Below, piece after piece: positions 9,565-16,438 of a stretch of DNA of 39,765 bases. Origin of the DNA: Anaerolineaceae bacterium UBA6107 (lineage in GTDB: Bacteria; Chloroflexota; Anaerolineae; Anaerolineales; Anaerolineaceae); NCBI GenBank assembly GCA_002428455.1, contig DIWL01000026.1, positions 1 to 39,765 on the forward strand. Reading direction: 5' to 3'. The first letter of the stretch is position 1; each line of letters starts with the position of its first letter. The position numbers and the translations under genes are program-made. Under the pieces are notes generated by a model. It searched no databases. It worked only from the letters and a program-made list of their open reading frames with translations, and had not been told where the DNA came from.

Positions 9565-10047
9565 ATGAAAAAGATCGTGATCGACGGACATAACCTTATC
9601 CCCAAGGTCCCGGGCATTCACCTGGCGGATCCCGATGATGAGAACAAGTTGATCCAGATGATCGGTGAATATTGCCGCTTGAGCCGCACCCGGGCTGACC
9701 TGTTTTTTGACGGTGCCCCTGCCGGTTCATCTCCCCACTCGCGGCTCGGTCTGGTCAGCGTGCACCACGTGAAACAGGGCGGCACCGCTGATGACGCGAT
9801 AATCCGCCATTTACGACGCGAAGGTCAAAACGCCAGGAACATCCTCGTGATCTCTTCAGACCACCGCGTACAGGTTGAGGCCAAAGCGCTGCGGGCAGAA
9901 ACAATGACCTCAGAATCATTTAACCGTACCATGCAGCAAGCGTTTTCCAGCCCGGCTGTAGTCGATGCGATCCGCAACAAACCACCCTCCGAGACAGAGG
10001 TTGAAGAAATGCTTAAACTCATGCAGGAAAACCGTAAAAAGTCATGA
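9565..10047 (+). CDS. NYN domain protein, YacP/Rae1-like
   Basis: This 160-residue protein has a NYN/PIN-like RNase fold. It begins with the acidic strand motif KKIVIDGHNLIP (first catalytic Asp), has DLFFDGAP mid-way, a TADDAIIRHLRRE helix carrying the next acidic pair, and ILVISSDHRVQVEAKAL with the last Asp. These four acidic positions match the NYN metal-binding site. The YacP/Rae1 family in Bacillus is a ribosome-linked mRNA endonuclease; membership of that branch is inferred from size and motif order. AGAAGGAA precedes the ATG. It stands alone on the plus strand, divergent from the LTD protein. Confidence 0.82.
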   Translation: MKKIVIDGHNLIPKVPGIHLADPDDENKLIQMIGEYCRLSRTRADLFFDGAPAGSSPHSRLGLVSVHHVKQGGTADDAIIRHLRREGQNARNILVISSDHRVQVEAKALRAETMTSESFNRTMQQAFSSPAVVDAIRNKPPSETEVEEMLKLMQENRKKS

Positions 10048-10055
10048 TCCAGCTC

Positions 10056-10084
10056 TTGCGTTTATGACTAATATGATATATAAT
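10056..10084 (+). promoter_or_regulatory. Sigma-70-type promoter with no adjacent gene
   Basis: TTGCGT at 10056-10061 and TATAAT at 10079-10084 are separated by exactly 17 bp. The predicted start is near 10091, yet no plausible coding region begins for 400 bp. The first structured element downstream is the C-loop hairpin at 10173-10207. It could drive a small RNA or the long leader of the permease gene. Confidence 0.5.
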
Positions 10085-10172
10085 GTCCATATAACACACT
10101 TTATTGGTAGCAATTACACAGGTGTGTTTCACAGGAAATTTCATTAAAGTACTGTGGTGTTCCCTCCCTATA

Positions 10173-10207
10173 GATTGGCAGACATGTCCCCCCCATGCCT
10201 GCCAATC
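10173..10207 (+). other. Hairpin with C-rich loop in a 448-bp intergenic region
   Basis: GATTGGCAG (10173-10181) pairs with CTGCCAATC (10199-10207). Inside, after one A/C mismatch, CATG pairs with CATG, leaving a seven-base loop of T followed by six C residues. It is followed by GCTTTAAT rather than a T-tract, so it is a poor intrinsic terminator. It resembles the hairpin at 34796-34834, which also has a loop of six C and one T. The rest of 10048-10495 holds the promoter at 10056, this hairpin and the structured leader at 10332; no gene was seen in it. Confidence 0.55.
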
Positions 10208-10292
10208 GCTTTAATCCATGTAATTCATTTATACAAAAACCAGAATAAGATCAAAAATTTTTCAGAAGGTCCAGACCAACCCAACTTTCCCA

Positions 10293-10440
10293 TATAATAA
10301 GCAGTAGTAGTAAAAGTAACACACACAAGGAAATAACGGCTTGAACATCGCCTAAAACAGGATATCGTTACAGCCGGTTATTCTATGCTTTGGCTGCGAA
10401 AACAATCATTTATATGAGGGGAATCAGGATCGCCCTGATT
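10293..10440 (+). promoter_or_regulatory. Structured 5' leader of the SLC13-like permease gene
   Basis: A TATAAT at 10293-10298 without a good -35 box would place a transcript start near 10305, about 190 bases before the GTG start. The leader contains an elongated imperfect hairpin at 10332-10382: AATAACGGC pairs with GCC-G-GTTATT with one bulged G, then inner AAC/GTT and CCT/AGG pairs are separated by internal loops. A second hairpin follows at 10422-10440, AATCAGG with CCTGATT and a five-base loop. The two lie just before the AGGAG ribosome site at 10481. This could be a cis-regulatory RNA; I do not recognise a known riboswitch class. Confidence 0.4.
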
Positions 10441-10495
10441 TCACAACAGGTGTAATTAACCATAATAGACACCGTGACATAGGAGTTGCTGGATC

Positions 10496-11242
10496 GTGAC
10501 TTTGCCCATCATTTTACTTTTAGTCATTCTAATCATTGCCCTGGTTTTGTTTTCAATTGAATGGATGCCCCCTGATGTAACGGCACTGGGCGTCCTGGTT
10601 TCGCTCATCATATTGGGACTTGTTCCCATGGATGAAGCCTTTGCCGGATTTGGAAGTGACACAGTGATGCTTCTGCTGGGGATCCTGATCATAACCGCCG
10701 CATTGCTGCGAACAGGCGTGGTTGAAGTGGTGAATCGGAAACTGCTTCAGATTACCAGCAAACATCCCCGCGGATTGCTGCCCGCGCTAATGCTGGCGGT
10801 GGGAAGTTTGAGCGCCATCATTAACAACACCGCGGCAGCAGCGTTTTTTCTTCCGGTGATCCTGGGGGTCGGTCAGCGGGTCAAAAAGAGTGCATCACGC
10901 CTACTGATGCCGATGGCATTTGCCGCGATTCTGGCAAGCTCGGTAACATTGATCGGTACATCAACAAATGTGGTCGTGAGTGGATTGTTGACACAGTTTG
11001 GTTTACAGCCAATGGGTATGTTCGAACTGACACCCATTGGCATCCCGATACTTCTGGTTGGAATTCTCTACATGTACTTCATCGGTCAGCACCTGATCCC
11101 TAAACGCACGGATCAGGGTACATTCACCGACATGTTTGACCTGCGTCCTTACCTGGCAGAACTTCGAATTCTCCCCGGCTCGTCATTGGATGGCAACACC
11201 CTGGCGCAGTCTGACACACCCTTGAAGGGGCGTTTTTATTGA
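10496..11242 (+). pseudogene. Truncated SLC13-family permease
   Basis: The open frame encodes 248 residues of an SLC13/DASS-type sodium-anion symporter. It includes the family's first hairpin signature region SAIINNTAAAAFFLPVI and the following SSVTLIGTSTNVVVSGLL, the site where anion and sodium bind in characterised members. Full-length relatives carrying a soluble insert run to about 600 residues. Here the match holds through the start of a TrkA-C-like insert (ILPGSSLDGNTL) and then ends in an unrelated tail DTPLKGRFY, directly before the tRNA-Ser repeat cluster. The second half, including the other helical repeat, is not found in the window. The start is GTG with AGGAG ten bases upstream. 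It is best read as a 3' truncated remnant created by a deletion or insertion next to the tRNA. Confidence 0.8.
11216..11240 (+). terminator. Weak terminator at the broken end of the permease
   Basis: An imperfect hairpin formed by ACACCC and GGGGCGT around TTGA is followed by TTTTTATT at 11233-11240. It lies inside the last codons of the truncated permease frame, which suggests that the permease was joined to pre-existing intergenic sequence. Confidence 0.45.
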
Positions 11243-11462
11243 GCGGAGAGGGTCGCGTTTATTGCACACTGGAGGTCGAATTCTAACCTCCAGTGCTGCG
11301 AAGCGTTCCCGATGGGAGTGTGGATTCGAACGGATGAACTTGGCAAAAGGAAAATAGTAAGGCGGAGAGGGTCGCACTGTTTGCACCCTCGGAGCCGAAT
11401 TGGTTGTATGAGGCGGAGAGGGTCGCGCTGTTTGCACCCTCGGAGCCGAATTGGTTGTATGA
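11243..11462 (-). repeat. 51-bp tandem repeats containing copies of the tRNA-Ser 3' end
   Basis: Two adjacent 51-bp units lie at 11361-11411 and 11412-11462; they differ at only one position. Each starts with GGCGGAGAGGG, the complement of the last bases of the neighbouring tRNA-Ser. A third, diverged copy begins at 11243 (GCGGAGAGGGTCGCG) and aligns for about 40 bases. Between it and the first full unit lies a perfect 10-bp inverted repeat (11267-11276 with 11286-11295, nine-base loop) and a T-arm-like GGATTCGAAC near 11322. Each 51-bp unit can fold through GAGGGT/ACCCTC plus GGC/GCC around a symmetric internal loop. On the minus strand these lie directly downstream of the tRNA, as a 3' trailer would. 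No coding capacity is credible. Confidence 0.8.
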
Positions 11463-11464
11463 GG

Positions 11465-11551
11465 CGGAGAGGGTGGGATTCGAACCCACGATACCTTGCG
11501 GTATACCCGCTTTCCAAGCGGGCGCGTTAGGCCGGACTGCGCTACCTCTCC
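11465..11551 (-). tRNA. tRNA-Ser (anticodon GGA)
   Basis: An 87-base serine tRNA is read on the minus strand. The acceptor stem GGAGAGG/CCTCTCC, D stem GCGC/GCGC, anticodon stem CCCGC/GCGGG with loop TTGGAAA (anticodon GGA, reading UCC and UCU), a long class II variable arm ATACC-GCAA-GGTAT and T arm GTGGG/CCCAC with TTCGAAT are all present. The discriminator is G, as expected for serine. CCA is not encoded. The gene's 3' end is repeated in the adjoining cluster. Confidence 0.97.
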
Positions 11552-11575
11552 ATGCTTGGAACATAAAGCCCCGCT

Positions 11576-11584
11576 ATTATACCA
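11576..11584 (-). promoter_or_regulatory. Extended -10 promoter of tRNA-Ser
   Basis: On the minus strand TGGTATAAT ends 25 bases before the tRNA 5' end, matching an extended -10 element. No convincing -35 box lies at the right distance. The same TGGTATAAT appears before rpmI. Confidence 0.6.
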
Positions 11585-11646
11585 TTTCAAATATTTTTTA
11601 CACAATTAAATTGTTCTTTTTACTTTCGCTTTTTTTACTTTTTTTC

Positions 11647-11652
11647 TATAAT
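11647..11652 (+). promoter_or_regulatory. -10 box of the following hypothetical gene
   Basis: TATAAT sits in a T-rich tract with a poor -35 region. It puts the transcript start near 11659, which excludes the in-frame TTG at 11657 as the start codon of the next gene and favours the ATG at 11699. Confidence 0.5.
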
Positions 11653-11698
11653 CCTCTTGAATCAACACAATAAAAAGGAGTTAGGAACCTGCCCCTTG

Positions 11699-12121
11699 AT
11701 GTCATCGATCGTGCCTGACCTTGAATACCCGATAATTGGTGTGGATGATGCCCACTGGCAGAAGATCTCTCAAGAGGGAGAGGAAAGCCTGGAGTATTCC
11801 ATCACCAATCGTGACGGCTTTCGCCTGTCCACGCAGGGATTTGATTTCCTAATCCCTGAAGGAGCCGGTTACTCCTCACCCAACATCATCCAGGTCATCA
11901 TCGGCAAAGATATGCTCTACGCAACAGCCTATGAGCATGATCGTCAACTTTACACGATCAATTCCGCCAACCTGGTACCCATGTACGGTTCGCGGCGGTT
12001 TACGGGATTTGAGAAAGGTCAAAAACTGATCATTGCCATCGGTCATCTCTCGCCGCCCGGAATTGAACTTCCGCAACCGAAATTTACCGTCCTGTGGGCA
12101 GGCGTGATCAACGTTCTGTAG
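11699..12121 (+). CDS. Conserved-looking hypothetical protein, beta-rich
   Basis: I do not recognise this protein of about 140 residues. It has no signal peptide or membrane segment and looks beta-rich, with mostly alternating polar and hydrophobic stretches (YSITNRDGFRLSTQG, QLYTINSANLVPMYG, KFTVLWAGVINVL). It seems a single soluble domain, possibly a small barrel. The start was chosen at ATG 11699: AGGAA lies about 11 bases upstream, while the longer frame would start upstream of the likely transcript start. It stands alone between tRNA-Ser (divergent) and tRNA-Val. Codon use is like its neighbours. Function unknown. Confidence 0.6.
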   Translation: MSSIVPDLEYPIIGVDDAHWQKISQEGEESLEYSITNRDGFRLSTQGFDFLIPEGAGYSSPNIIQVIIGKDMLYATAYEHDRQLYTINSANLVPMYGSRRFTGFEKGQKLIIAIGHLSPPGIELPQPKFTVLWAGVINVL

Positions 12122-12142
12122 TTACCTGATCCGCTCTTACTA

Positions 12143-12170
12143 TTGCCACCATAAAAAAATCCATTATAAT
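12143..12170 (+). promoter_or_regulatory. Promoter of tRNA-Val
   Basis: TTGCCA at 12143-12148 and TATAAT at 12165-12170 are separated by 16 bp. The predicted start is a few bases before the mature tRNA at 12181. Confidence 0.75.
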
Positions 12171-12180
12171 TAGCAGCACC

Positions 12181-12254
12181 GGGCGGTTAGCTCAGTTGGT
12201 TAGAGCGTTGCGTTGACATCGCAAAGGTCGTAGGTTCGAGTCCTATACCGCCCA
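12181..12254 (+). tRNA. tRNA-Val (anticodon GAC)
   Basis: A 74-base tRNA with acceptor stem GGGCGGT/ACCGCCC, D arm GCTC/GAGC, anticodon stem TTGCG/CGCAA with loop TTGACAT (anticodon GAC, reading GUC and GUU) and T arm GTAGG/CCTAT around TTCGAGT, with a G-T wobble at its outer pair. The discriminator is A and CCA is not encoded. Confidence 0.97.
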
Positions 12255-12260
12255 CACAGG

Positions 12261-12287
12261 TCCACCCGCGGGGTGGAATTTATTTTT
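12261..12287 (+). terminator. Terminator after tRNA-Val
   Basis: TCCACCC and GGGTGGA form a perfect 7-bp stem with a three-base loop GCG, followed by ATTTATTTTT. It ends the short tRNA transcript 7 bases after the mature 3' end. Confidence 0.8.
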
Positions 12288-12450
12288 CACCAATTTCCCG
12301 TCTGGAACTCTACCCATCACTTTTCGCATCAACAGGGCTATGGTGGTGTTATTCATAATCAGGTACGAGAATTAGGATCACAATTTGCTTTTCATCGAGA
12401 AGAAAGCATCAGCAACTTATCCTGATCATTTGAGAAAAACTGGAGTGTAG

Positions 12451-13377
12451 ATGACCCGTTACATGATCATCCTGAATCCGATAGCCGGTGCCGGTACTGC
12501 CCTCAAAGCTCTGCCGCGTATCAAGGAATTACTTACCCAATACGGGCTTAATTTTGATATCAGTCTCACTGATTACCCTGGACATGCAATCGAACTTGCC
12601 CGGAAAGCCGCAACCGATGGATATGAGTATATTATCGCGGCTGGCGGCGATGGCACCAGTAATGAAGTCCTCAACGGGTTGATGCAGCACAAACACGAAC
12701 ATGGTTCTTTTCCGGTCATGGGTGTGATCCCGGTTGGCCGGGGAAACGATTTTGCATTTGGCGCGGATATTCCCGTGAATGTCGATGAAGCCTGTTCCCT
12801 GCTGGCATCGCTGCCGCGCAAGTGGATCGATATCGGTGCAGTCAGTGCCAACGCTGAATCCGGCGTGCTCTATTTTGGCAACGGTATTGGTGTCGGGTTT
12901 GATGCGGTCGTCGGGTTTGTTGCCGCGAGTTCTAAGTTGAAGGGCATGCTGTCTTACCTGGTGGCAGCCATCAAAACAATTTTTATTTACTTCAAGCCAC
13001 CCGAGGTCAGGGTCGAGGTTGGAGATAAAAACTTCACTGTTTCAGCCCTGATGGTATCGGTAATGAACGGCCGGAGAATGGGCGGCGGTTTTATGATGGC
13101 TCCCACAGCGGTCATCAACGATAGGCTCTTCAACCTCGTGATTGTCAGCAAGGTCCCGCAAATGGCGATGTTCGGGCTGATTGGAAAATTCATGAAGGGC
13201 ACTCACGACGGAGATCCGGCCGTACAAACCTGCCAGGGCGACCGGGTGATCGTTACTGCCCTCAAGGGCACGCTACCGGTCCACGCGGATGGTGTAACCG
13301 TCTGCGAAGCCGGTCAGTCGATCAATATAAACCTGATTCCTCAAGGATTGGAGCTCATCTCCAGGATCACTCCATGA
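12451..13377 (+). CDS. Diacylglycerol/lipid kinase (DagK/YegS family)
   Basis: This 308-residue ATP-dependent lipid kinase belongs to the DAGK catalytic family (YegS/DgkB/BmrU), which phosphorylates diacylglycerol or a related lipid. It shows the N-terminal strand ILNPIAG, the nucleotide-binding AAGGDGTSNEVLNGL motif (residues ~66-80), and a second domain with IPVGRGNDFAFG and a VSVMNGRRMGGGF segment typical of the family. GGAG precedes the ATG. The stop codon overlaps the start of the acyltransferase gene (ATGA), so the two are translationally coupled, which favours a role in recycling or making phosphatidic acid. The exact lipid substrate is not known from sequence. The 196-bp stretch before it holds the tRNA-Val terminator and nothing else recognised. 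Confidence 0.92.
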   Translation: MTRYMIILNPIAGAGTALKALPRIKELLTQYGLNFDISLTDYPGHAIELARKAATDGYEYIIAAGGDGTSNEVLNGLMQHKHEHGSFPVMGVIPVGRGNDFAFGADIPVNVDEACSLLASLPRKWIDIGAVSANAESGVLYFGNGIGVGFDAVVGFVAASSKLKGMLSYLVAAIKTIFIYFKPPEVRVEVGDKNFTVSALMVSVMNGRRMGGGFMMAPTAVINDRLFNLVIVSKVPQMAMFGLIGKFMKGTHDGDPAVQTCQGDRVIVTALKGTLPVHADGVTVCEAGQSININLIPQGLELISRITP

Positions 13378-14060
13378 TATTGACCGCTGCCCGCATCAAT
13401 CCTCCCATCAAAGCCATTCTGCGCACCATGCTGCACATAGACGATGCAGCAGTGGCTGCCATTCCCATGCACGGACCGTTGATCCTGGCAACCAACCACA
13501 TCAACTGGCTCGATGCACCGGTTGGTTTCAGCTATCTCCACCCCAGGCAGGTGACCGCCTTCGCCAAGACCGAAACCTGGGATAAGTTCCTGATGCGCAC
13601 GCTTTTCAATGCCTGGGAAGCCATCCCCATCACCCGTGGTCAGGTTGACTTTACCGCTTTCAGAAAAGCAGAAGAAGCCCTGCAAGCTGGAAAAATGATC
13701 GCGGTCGCCCCGGAAGGTACCCGCTCCCGCGATGGTAAATTGAACCAGGGACAGGCAGGCATTATTTACCTGGCATTGCGCACTGGTGTACCCATACTGC
13801 CCTTCGTTTTATATGGTCACGAATTATTAGGGGAGAGTTACCGCCGCTATCAACGTCCGCGTATGATGATGAAAGCCGGGCGTCCGTTCAGATTACTCCA
13901 TCCAAACACCAATCCAGACCGGGCCACGCGCCAGGAGTTGACGGATGCAGTCATGTACGAGATTGCCAACCTCCTGCCTGAGCAATACCGCGGTAAGTAC
14001 CAGGCGACCAACACTTCGCACCGCTGCCACCTGGATTTTGTCGATCTACCAATACGATAA
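13374..14060 (+). CDS. 1-acyl-sn-glycerol-3-phosphate acyltransferase family protein
   Basis: This 228-residue protein is a PlsC-type acyltransferase that transfers an acyl chain to lysophosphatidic acid. The catalytic H-x4-D motif is seen in TNHINWLDAP (residues ~39-48), and the glycerophosphate-binding motif in APEGTRSRDGKL (~114-125). A further conserved TGVPILPFVL segment matches block IV. The gene overlaps the lipid kinase by four bases. Paired kinase and acyltransferase genes suggest they work in succession on phosphatidic acid, but this is an inference. No membrane helix is clear, as in many soluble-looking PlsC members. The last residues after ~205 are not conserved in an obvious way. 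Confidence 0.92.
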   Translation: MILTAARINPPIKAILRTMLHIDDAAVAAIPMHGPLILATNHINWLDAPVGFSYLHPRQVTAFAKTETWDKFLMRTLFNAWEAIPITRGQVDFTAFRKAEEALQAGKMIAVAPEGTRSRDGKLNQGQAGIIYLALRTGVPILPFVLYGHELLGESYRRYQRPRMMMKAGRPFRLLHPNTNPDRATRQELTDAVMYEIANLLPEQYRGKYQATNTSHRCHLDFVDLPIR

Positions 14061-14101
14061 TTCCTCTCACACGATAATTCCACGATAATTCCTCGATTTT
14101 G

Positions 14102-14164
14102 TTGACTTTGAATTCAAATTTATGGTATTATAAAAATTAGTTTAGCCCGTTAAAGTCACGGGCT
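14102..14164 (+). promoter_or_regulatory. Promoter and leader hairpin of infC-rpmI-rplT
   Basis: TTGACT (14102-14107) and TATTAT (14126-14131) are 18 bp apart, giving a start near 14138. The transcript then begins almost at once with a hairpin, AGCCCG (14144-14149) pairing with CGGGCT (14159-14164) around a nine-base loop. In other bacteria the leader of this operon is bound by ribosomal protein L20 or controlled by attenuation; this short hairpin could take part, but I see no pseudoknot. Confidence 0.7.
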
Positions 14165-14194
14165 TATCTTAAAGTTTTTAAACAGGAGAAGACT

Positions 14195-14761
14195 ATCAGT
14201 ACCCAAAACTTTCGTGTCAATGAGTTGATCAAGGTCGCCGAAGTTCGTTTGATCGGACCCCAGAATGAAAACATCGGGGTTGTTCCCATCCAAAAAGCTT
14301 TACAAATCGCCCGTGAAGCAGAGCTTGACCTGGTTGAGGTCGCACCAAATTCTGAACCCCCGGTTTGCCGGGTAATGGATTTTGGCAAATTCCTTTACGA
14401 GAAAACCAAGAAAGAAAAGGAAGCTCGCAAAGCCCAAACCAAAATTGAGGTCAAAGAGATCCGCCTGCGCCCAAAGACCAACGAACATCATCGTGGCTTT
14501 AAAACCCGGGATGCACGCCGCTGGCTGCTGGAAGGCAACAAGGTCAAGGTCACAATCCGTTTTAGAGGACGCGAGATTACTTATCCCGAGATCGCACTCG
14601 AGGACTTGAGGGAGATCGCGGAGGAACTGGCTGACATCGGTACTATTGAACAAGCGCCCAGCATGGAAGGTCGCACCATGGGTATGGTACTGGCTCCAGC
14701 CAAACCGGGTAAGAAAAAGGTTGTGGAACAGGACAAAATCGAACAACCTGCAGAATCCTGA
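14195..14761 (+). CDS. infC: Translation initiation factor IF-3, ATC start
   Basis: IF-3 binds the 30S subunit, prevents premature 50S joining and checks the start codon. The conserved N-terminal box FRVNE lies upstream of the first usual start codon, so the true start must be earlier. An in-frame ATC at 14195 has AGGAG six bases before it and no ATG, GTG or TTG competes. This gives a 188-residue protein starting STQNFRVNE. In Escherichia coli infC starts at AUU, and IF-3 represses its own synthesis by rejecting that codon; the ATC here points to the same logic. The linker and C-terminal domain (EIRLRPKTNEHH, VTIRFRGRE, KPGKKK) are standard. It heads the operon with rpmI and rplT. Confidence 0.93.
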   Translation: MSTQNFRVNELIKVAEVRLIGPQNENIGVVPIQKALQIAREAELDLVEVAPNSEPPVCRVMDFGKFLYEKTKKEKEARKAQTKIEVKEIRLRPKTNEHHRGFKTRDARRWLLEGNKVKVTIRFRGREITYPEIALEDLREIAEELADIGTIEQAPSMEGRTMGMVLAPAKPGKKKVVEQDKIEQPAES

Positions 14762-14824
14762 TTCTTGCCATCAATTTTCTAATCGCTGTTATAGATCATC
14801 ATTTTTCATGGAATTCTAAAATTC

Positions 14825-14833
14825 TGGTATAAT
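14825..14833 (+). promoter_or_regulatory. Internal extended -10 promoter before rpmI
   Basis: TGGTATAAT with a weak TTTTCA at 14803-14808 (19 bp) gives a start about 40 bases before the GTG of rpmI. It would allow ribosomal protein genes to be expressed apart from infC. Confidence 0.55.
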
Positions 14834-14879
14834 CCGCCTTTGCGCAATGTTAAGCGTAAATTGTTGAGAGGAGTTTGCT

Positions 14880-15110
14880 GTGCCACGCAAGATTAAATCA
14901 GGCAAGTTCAAATTGAAGACCCACAAAGCGACATCCAAGCGGTTTCGTCTGACCGGGTCTGGCGTTCTGTTGCGCACCAAGGGTGGAAAAAGCCACCTCC
15001 GGCGCCGCACTTCAAAACGCACCAAAGCCTTGTTGGCTGAGATGGTCCCCGTTAAGGGAGACAAGATCATCCAGCGCGTCAACCGTCTCGCTCCTAACAT
15101 GGAGAAGTAG
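14880..15110 (+). CDS. rpmI: 50S ribosomal protein L35
   Basis: This 76-residue basic protein is bL35, which sits in the large ribosomal subunit. It matches the family from end to end: PRKIKSGKFKLKTHKATSKR at the start and the GKSHLRRRTSKRTK segment in the middle. The start codon is GTG, with GAGAGGAG about seven bases upstream. It lies between infC and rplT as in most bacteria, with 118 bp before it and 94 bp after it. Confidence 0.98.
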   Translation: MPRKIKSGKFKLKTHKATSKRFRLTGSGVLLRTKGGKSHLRRRTSKRTKALLAEMVPVKGDKIIQRVNRLAPNMEK

Positions 15111-15204
15111 AGACACTGACCTGTCGTTTTCGGATTAGTGCAGCTGTTGGGTGCATGCAACGGGTCGATTGACCGGCGCCCAGGGGTTCGCAAAGGAGTA
15201 AAAA

Positions 15205-15555
15205 ATGGCTCGTGTAAAAGGTGGCCCTTTCAGCCATCGTCGTCATAAAAGAGTATTGAAATTCACCCAGGGGCAATTTGGCAGCCGGCATCGCCTGATC
15301 CGCCGTGCGAACGAAGCCCGCTTGAAAAGTATGTGGTACGCCTCGCGCGACCGCCGCAATCGCAAACGCGATCTGCGCCGCCTGTGGATCACCCGCATCA
15401 ACGCTGGCGCCCGCCAGAATGGTCTATCCTACAGCCAGTTCATTTACGCGATGCGTAAAGCAAACATCCAGCTCAACCGCAAGATGTTGGCTGATCTCGC
15501 TGCCCGCGACCCGCAAGCCTTCACCGCGGTTGTCGAAAAGGCAAGATCCGCATAA
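15205..15555 (+). CDS. rplT: 50S ribosomal protein L20
   Basis: This 116-residue protein is bL20, needed for large-subunit assembly and, in several bacteria, for repressing its own operon. The conserved start MARVKGG, the basic RHKRVLK region, the YASRDRRNRKRDLRRLWI segment and the globular part LSYSQFIYAMRKANIQLNRK are all present. AAAGGAG precedes the ATG. The 94-bp gap before it can form small hairpins (for example GTTG/CAAC near 15145), but I found no clear L20-binding pseudoknot. A strong terminator follows. Confidence 0.98.
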   Translation: MARVKGGPFSHRRHKRVLKFTQGQFGSRHRLIRRANEARLKSMWYASRDRRNRKRDLRRLWITRINAGARQNGLSYSQFIYAMRKANIQLNRKMLADLAARDPQAFTAVVEKARSA

Positions 15556-15573
15556 TCTCACTCAACAAACCAG

Positions 15574-15606
15574 CGGGATGGCTCCAGCCATCCCGTTTTG
15601 TTTTTA
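15574..15606 (+). terminator. Terminator of infC-rpmI-rplT
   Basis: CGGGATGGC and GCCATCCCG form a perfect 9-bp stem with loop TCCA, followed by TTTTGTTTTT. It ends only 27 bases before the next start codon. Confidence 0.93.
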
Positions 15607-15618
15607 AACTGAATCGGG

Positions 15619-15624
15619 TAGAAT
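15619..15624 (+). promoter_or_regulatory. -10 box placed for a leaderless mRNA
   Basis: TAGAAT, preceded by GGG, ends 7 bases before the ATG of the methyltransferase gene. The predicted start of transcription coincides with the ATG, and no Shine-Dalgarno sequence is present. A poor -35 (TTTTGT) lies 17 bp upstream within the terminator tail. The same GGGTAGAATT precedes birA. Confidence 0.5.
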
Positions 15625-15631
15625 TGATAAG

Positions 15632-16438
15632 ATGACTGCTTCCCCTGATAAACTCATCCGCTCCATGCACAACCCGCAAGTGCAATTCGTTCGCGGGTTG
15701 ATGAAGGATAGGGCTGCCCGCGTACAACATCAGCTTTTTGTCGTAGAAGGGATCCGGTTGGCGGAGGAAGTAAACGCGGCGGGTATTGCTCCCCGCCTGC
15801 TTCTCTATAGCAGCCAGCTTTCCCCCCGTGGCAACACCCTCCTCGAAAAATTCCGCTCCCGCGGGATTGAAATGCTCGAGTTGGATCCGGAGTTGTTAAA
15901 TCGTCTTTCGGATACAGAAACCTCCCAGGGTATCCTTTGCCTGGTACCCCAGTCCATTCAAACCCCTCCAGCACATGCAGATCTTGTACTCATCGTGGAC
16001 CAGCTACGTGATCCAGGCAACATGGGCACGATCTTGCGCAGTGCAGCCGCCACCGGTGTCCAACTGGTCATTGTTACACCTGGCAGTGTTGATCCTTTCA
16101 TGCCAAAAGTCGTGCGTGCCGGCATGGGTGCGCATTTTCGCCTTCATATCCACCAGGCTGACTGGCCCTGGATCAAGTCCTACTGCGCCGGGAATCTTCC
16201 CGCACCGCTCAGGATCCTGCTGGCTGATTCAGGCGGCGGTATGAGCATGTGGCAGGCCGATCTGACCGGTTCGCTTGCCCTTGTGGTGGGGGGTGAAGCA
16301 GAAGGTACAGATATGGGATCTATCCAGACCCTCGCGGAAAAGATCCACATCCCCATGCCGGGCAAATTTGAATCATTGAATGCCGGTGTGGCAGCTTCCA
16401 TACTCTTATATGAGATCCTGCGCCAGAGGAACCCATGA
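15632..16438 (+). CDS. TrmH/SpoU family RNA 2'-O-methyltransferase
   Basis: This 268-residue protein is a SPOUT-class methyltransferase that adds a methyl group to a ribose 2'-OH in rRNA or tRNA using S-adenosylmethionine. An N-terminal substrate-binding domain (FVVEGIRLAEEV, residues ~30-41) precedes the trefoil-knot domain with motif 1 DQLRDPGNMGTILRSAAATG, motif 2 LVVGGEAEG and motif 3 IPMPGKFESLNAGVAASILLYE. In motif 3 the usual S-LN-V pattern is intact, so it should be active. Which RNA position it modifies cannot be told. It has no ribosome-binding site and a -10 box close to the ATG. It overlaps the DUF711 gene by four bases. Confidence 0.92.
   Translation: MTASPDKLIRSMHNPQVQFVRGLMKDRAARVQHQLFVVEGIRLAEEVNAAGIAPRLLLYSSQLSPRGNTLLEKFRSRGIEMLELDPELLNRLSDTETSQGILCLVPQSIQTPPAHADLVLIVDQLRDPGNMGTILRSAAATGVQLVIVTPGSVDPFMPKVVRAGMGAHFRLHIHQADWPWIKSYCAGNLPAPLRILLADSGGGMSMWQADLTGSLALVVGGEAEGTDMGSIQTLAEKIHIPMPGKFESLNAGVAASILLYEILRQRNP

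Noticed and set aside
11312..11673. Short frames with repeated peptide across the tRNA-Ser cluster
   Set aside because: They are translations of the tRNA and its repeats; no start sites or codon bias support them.
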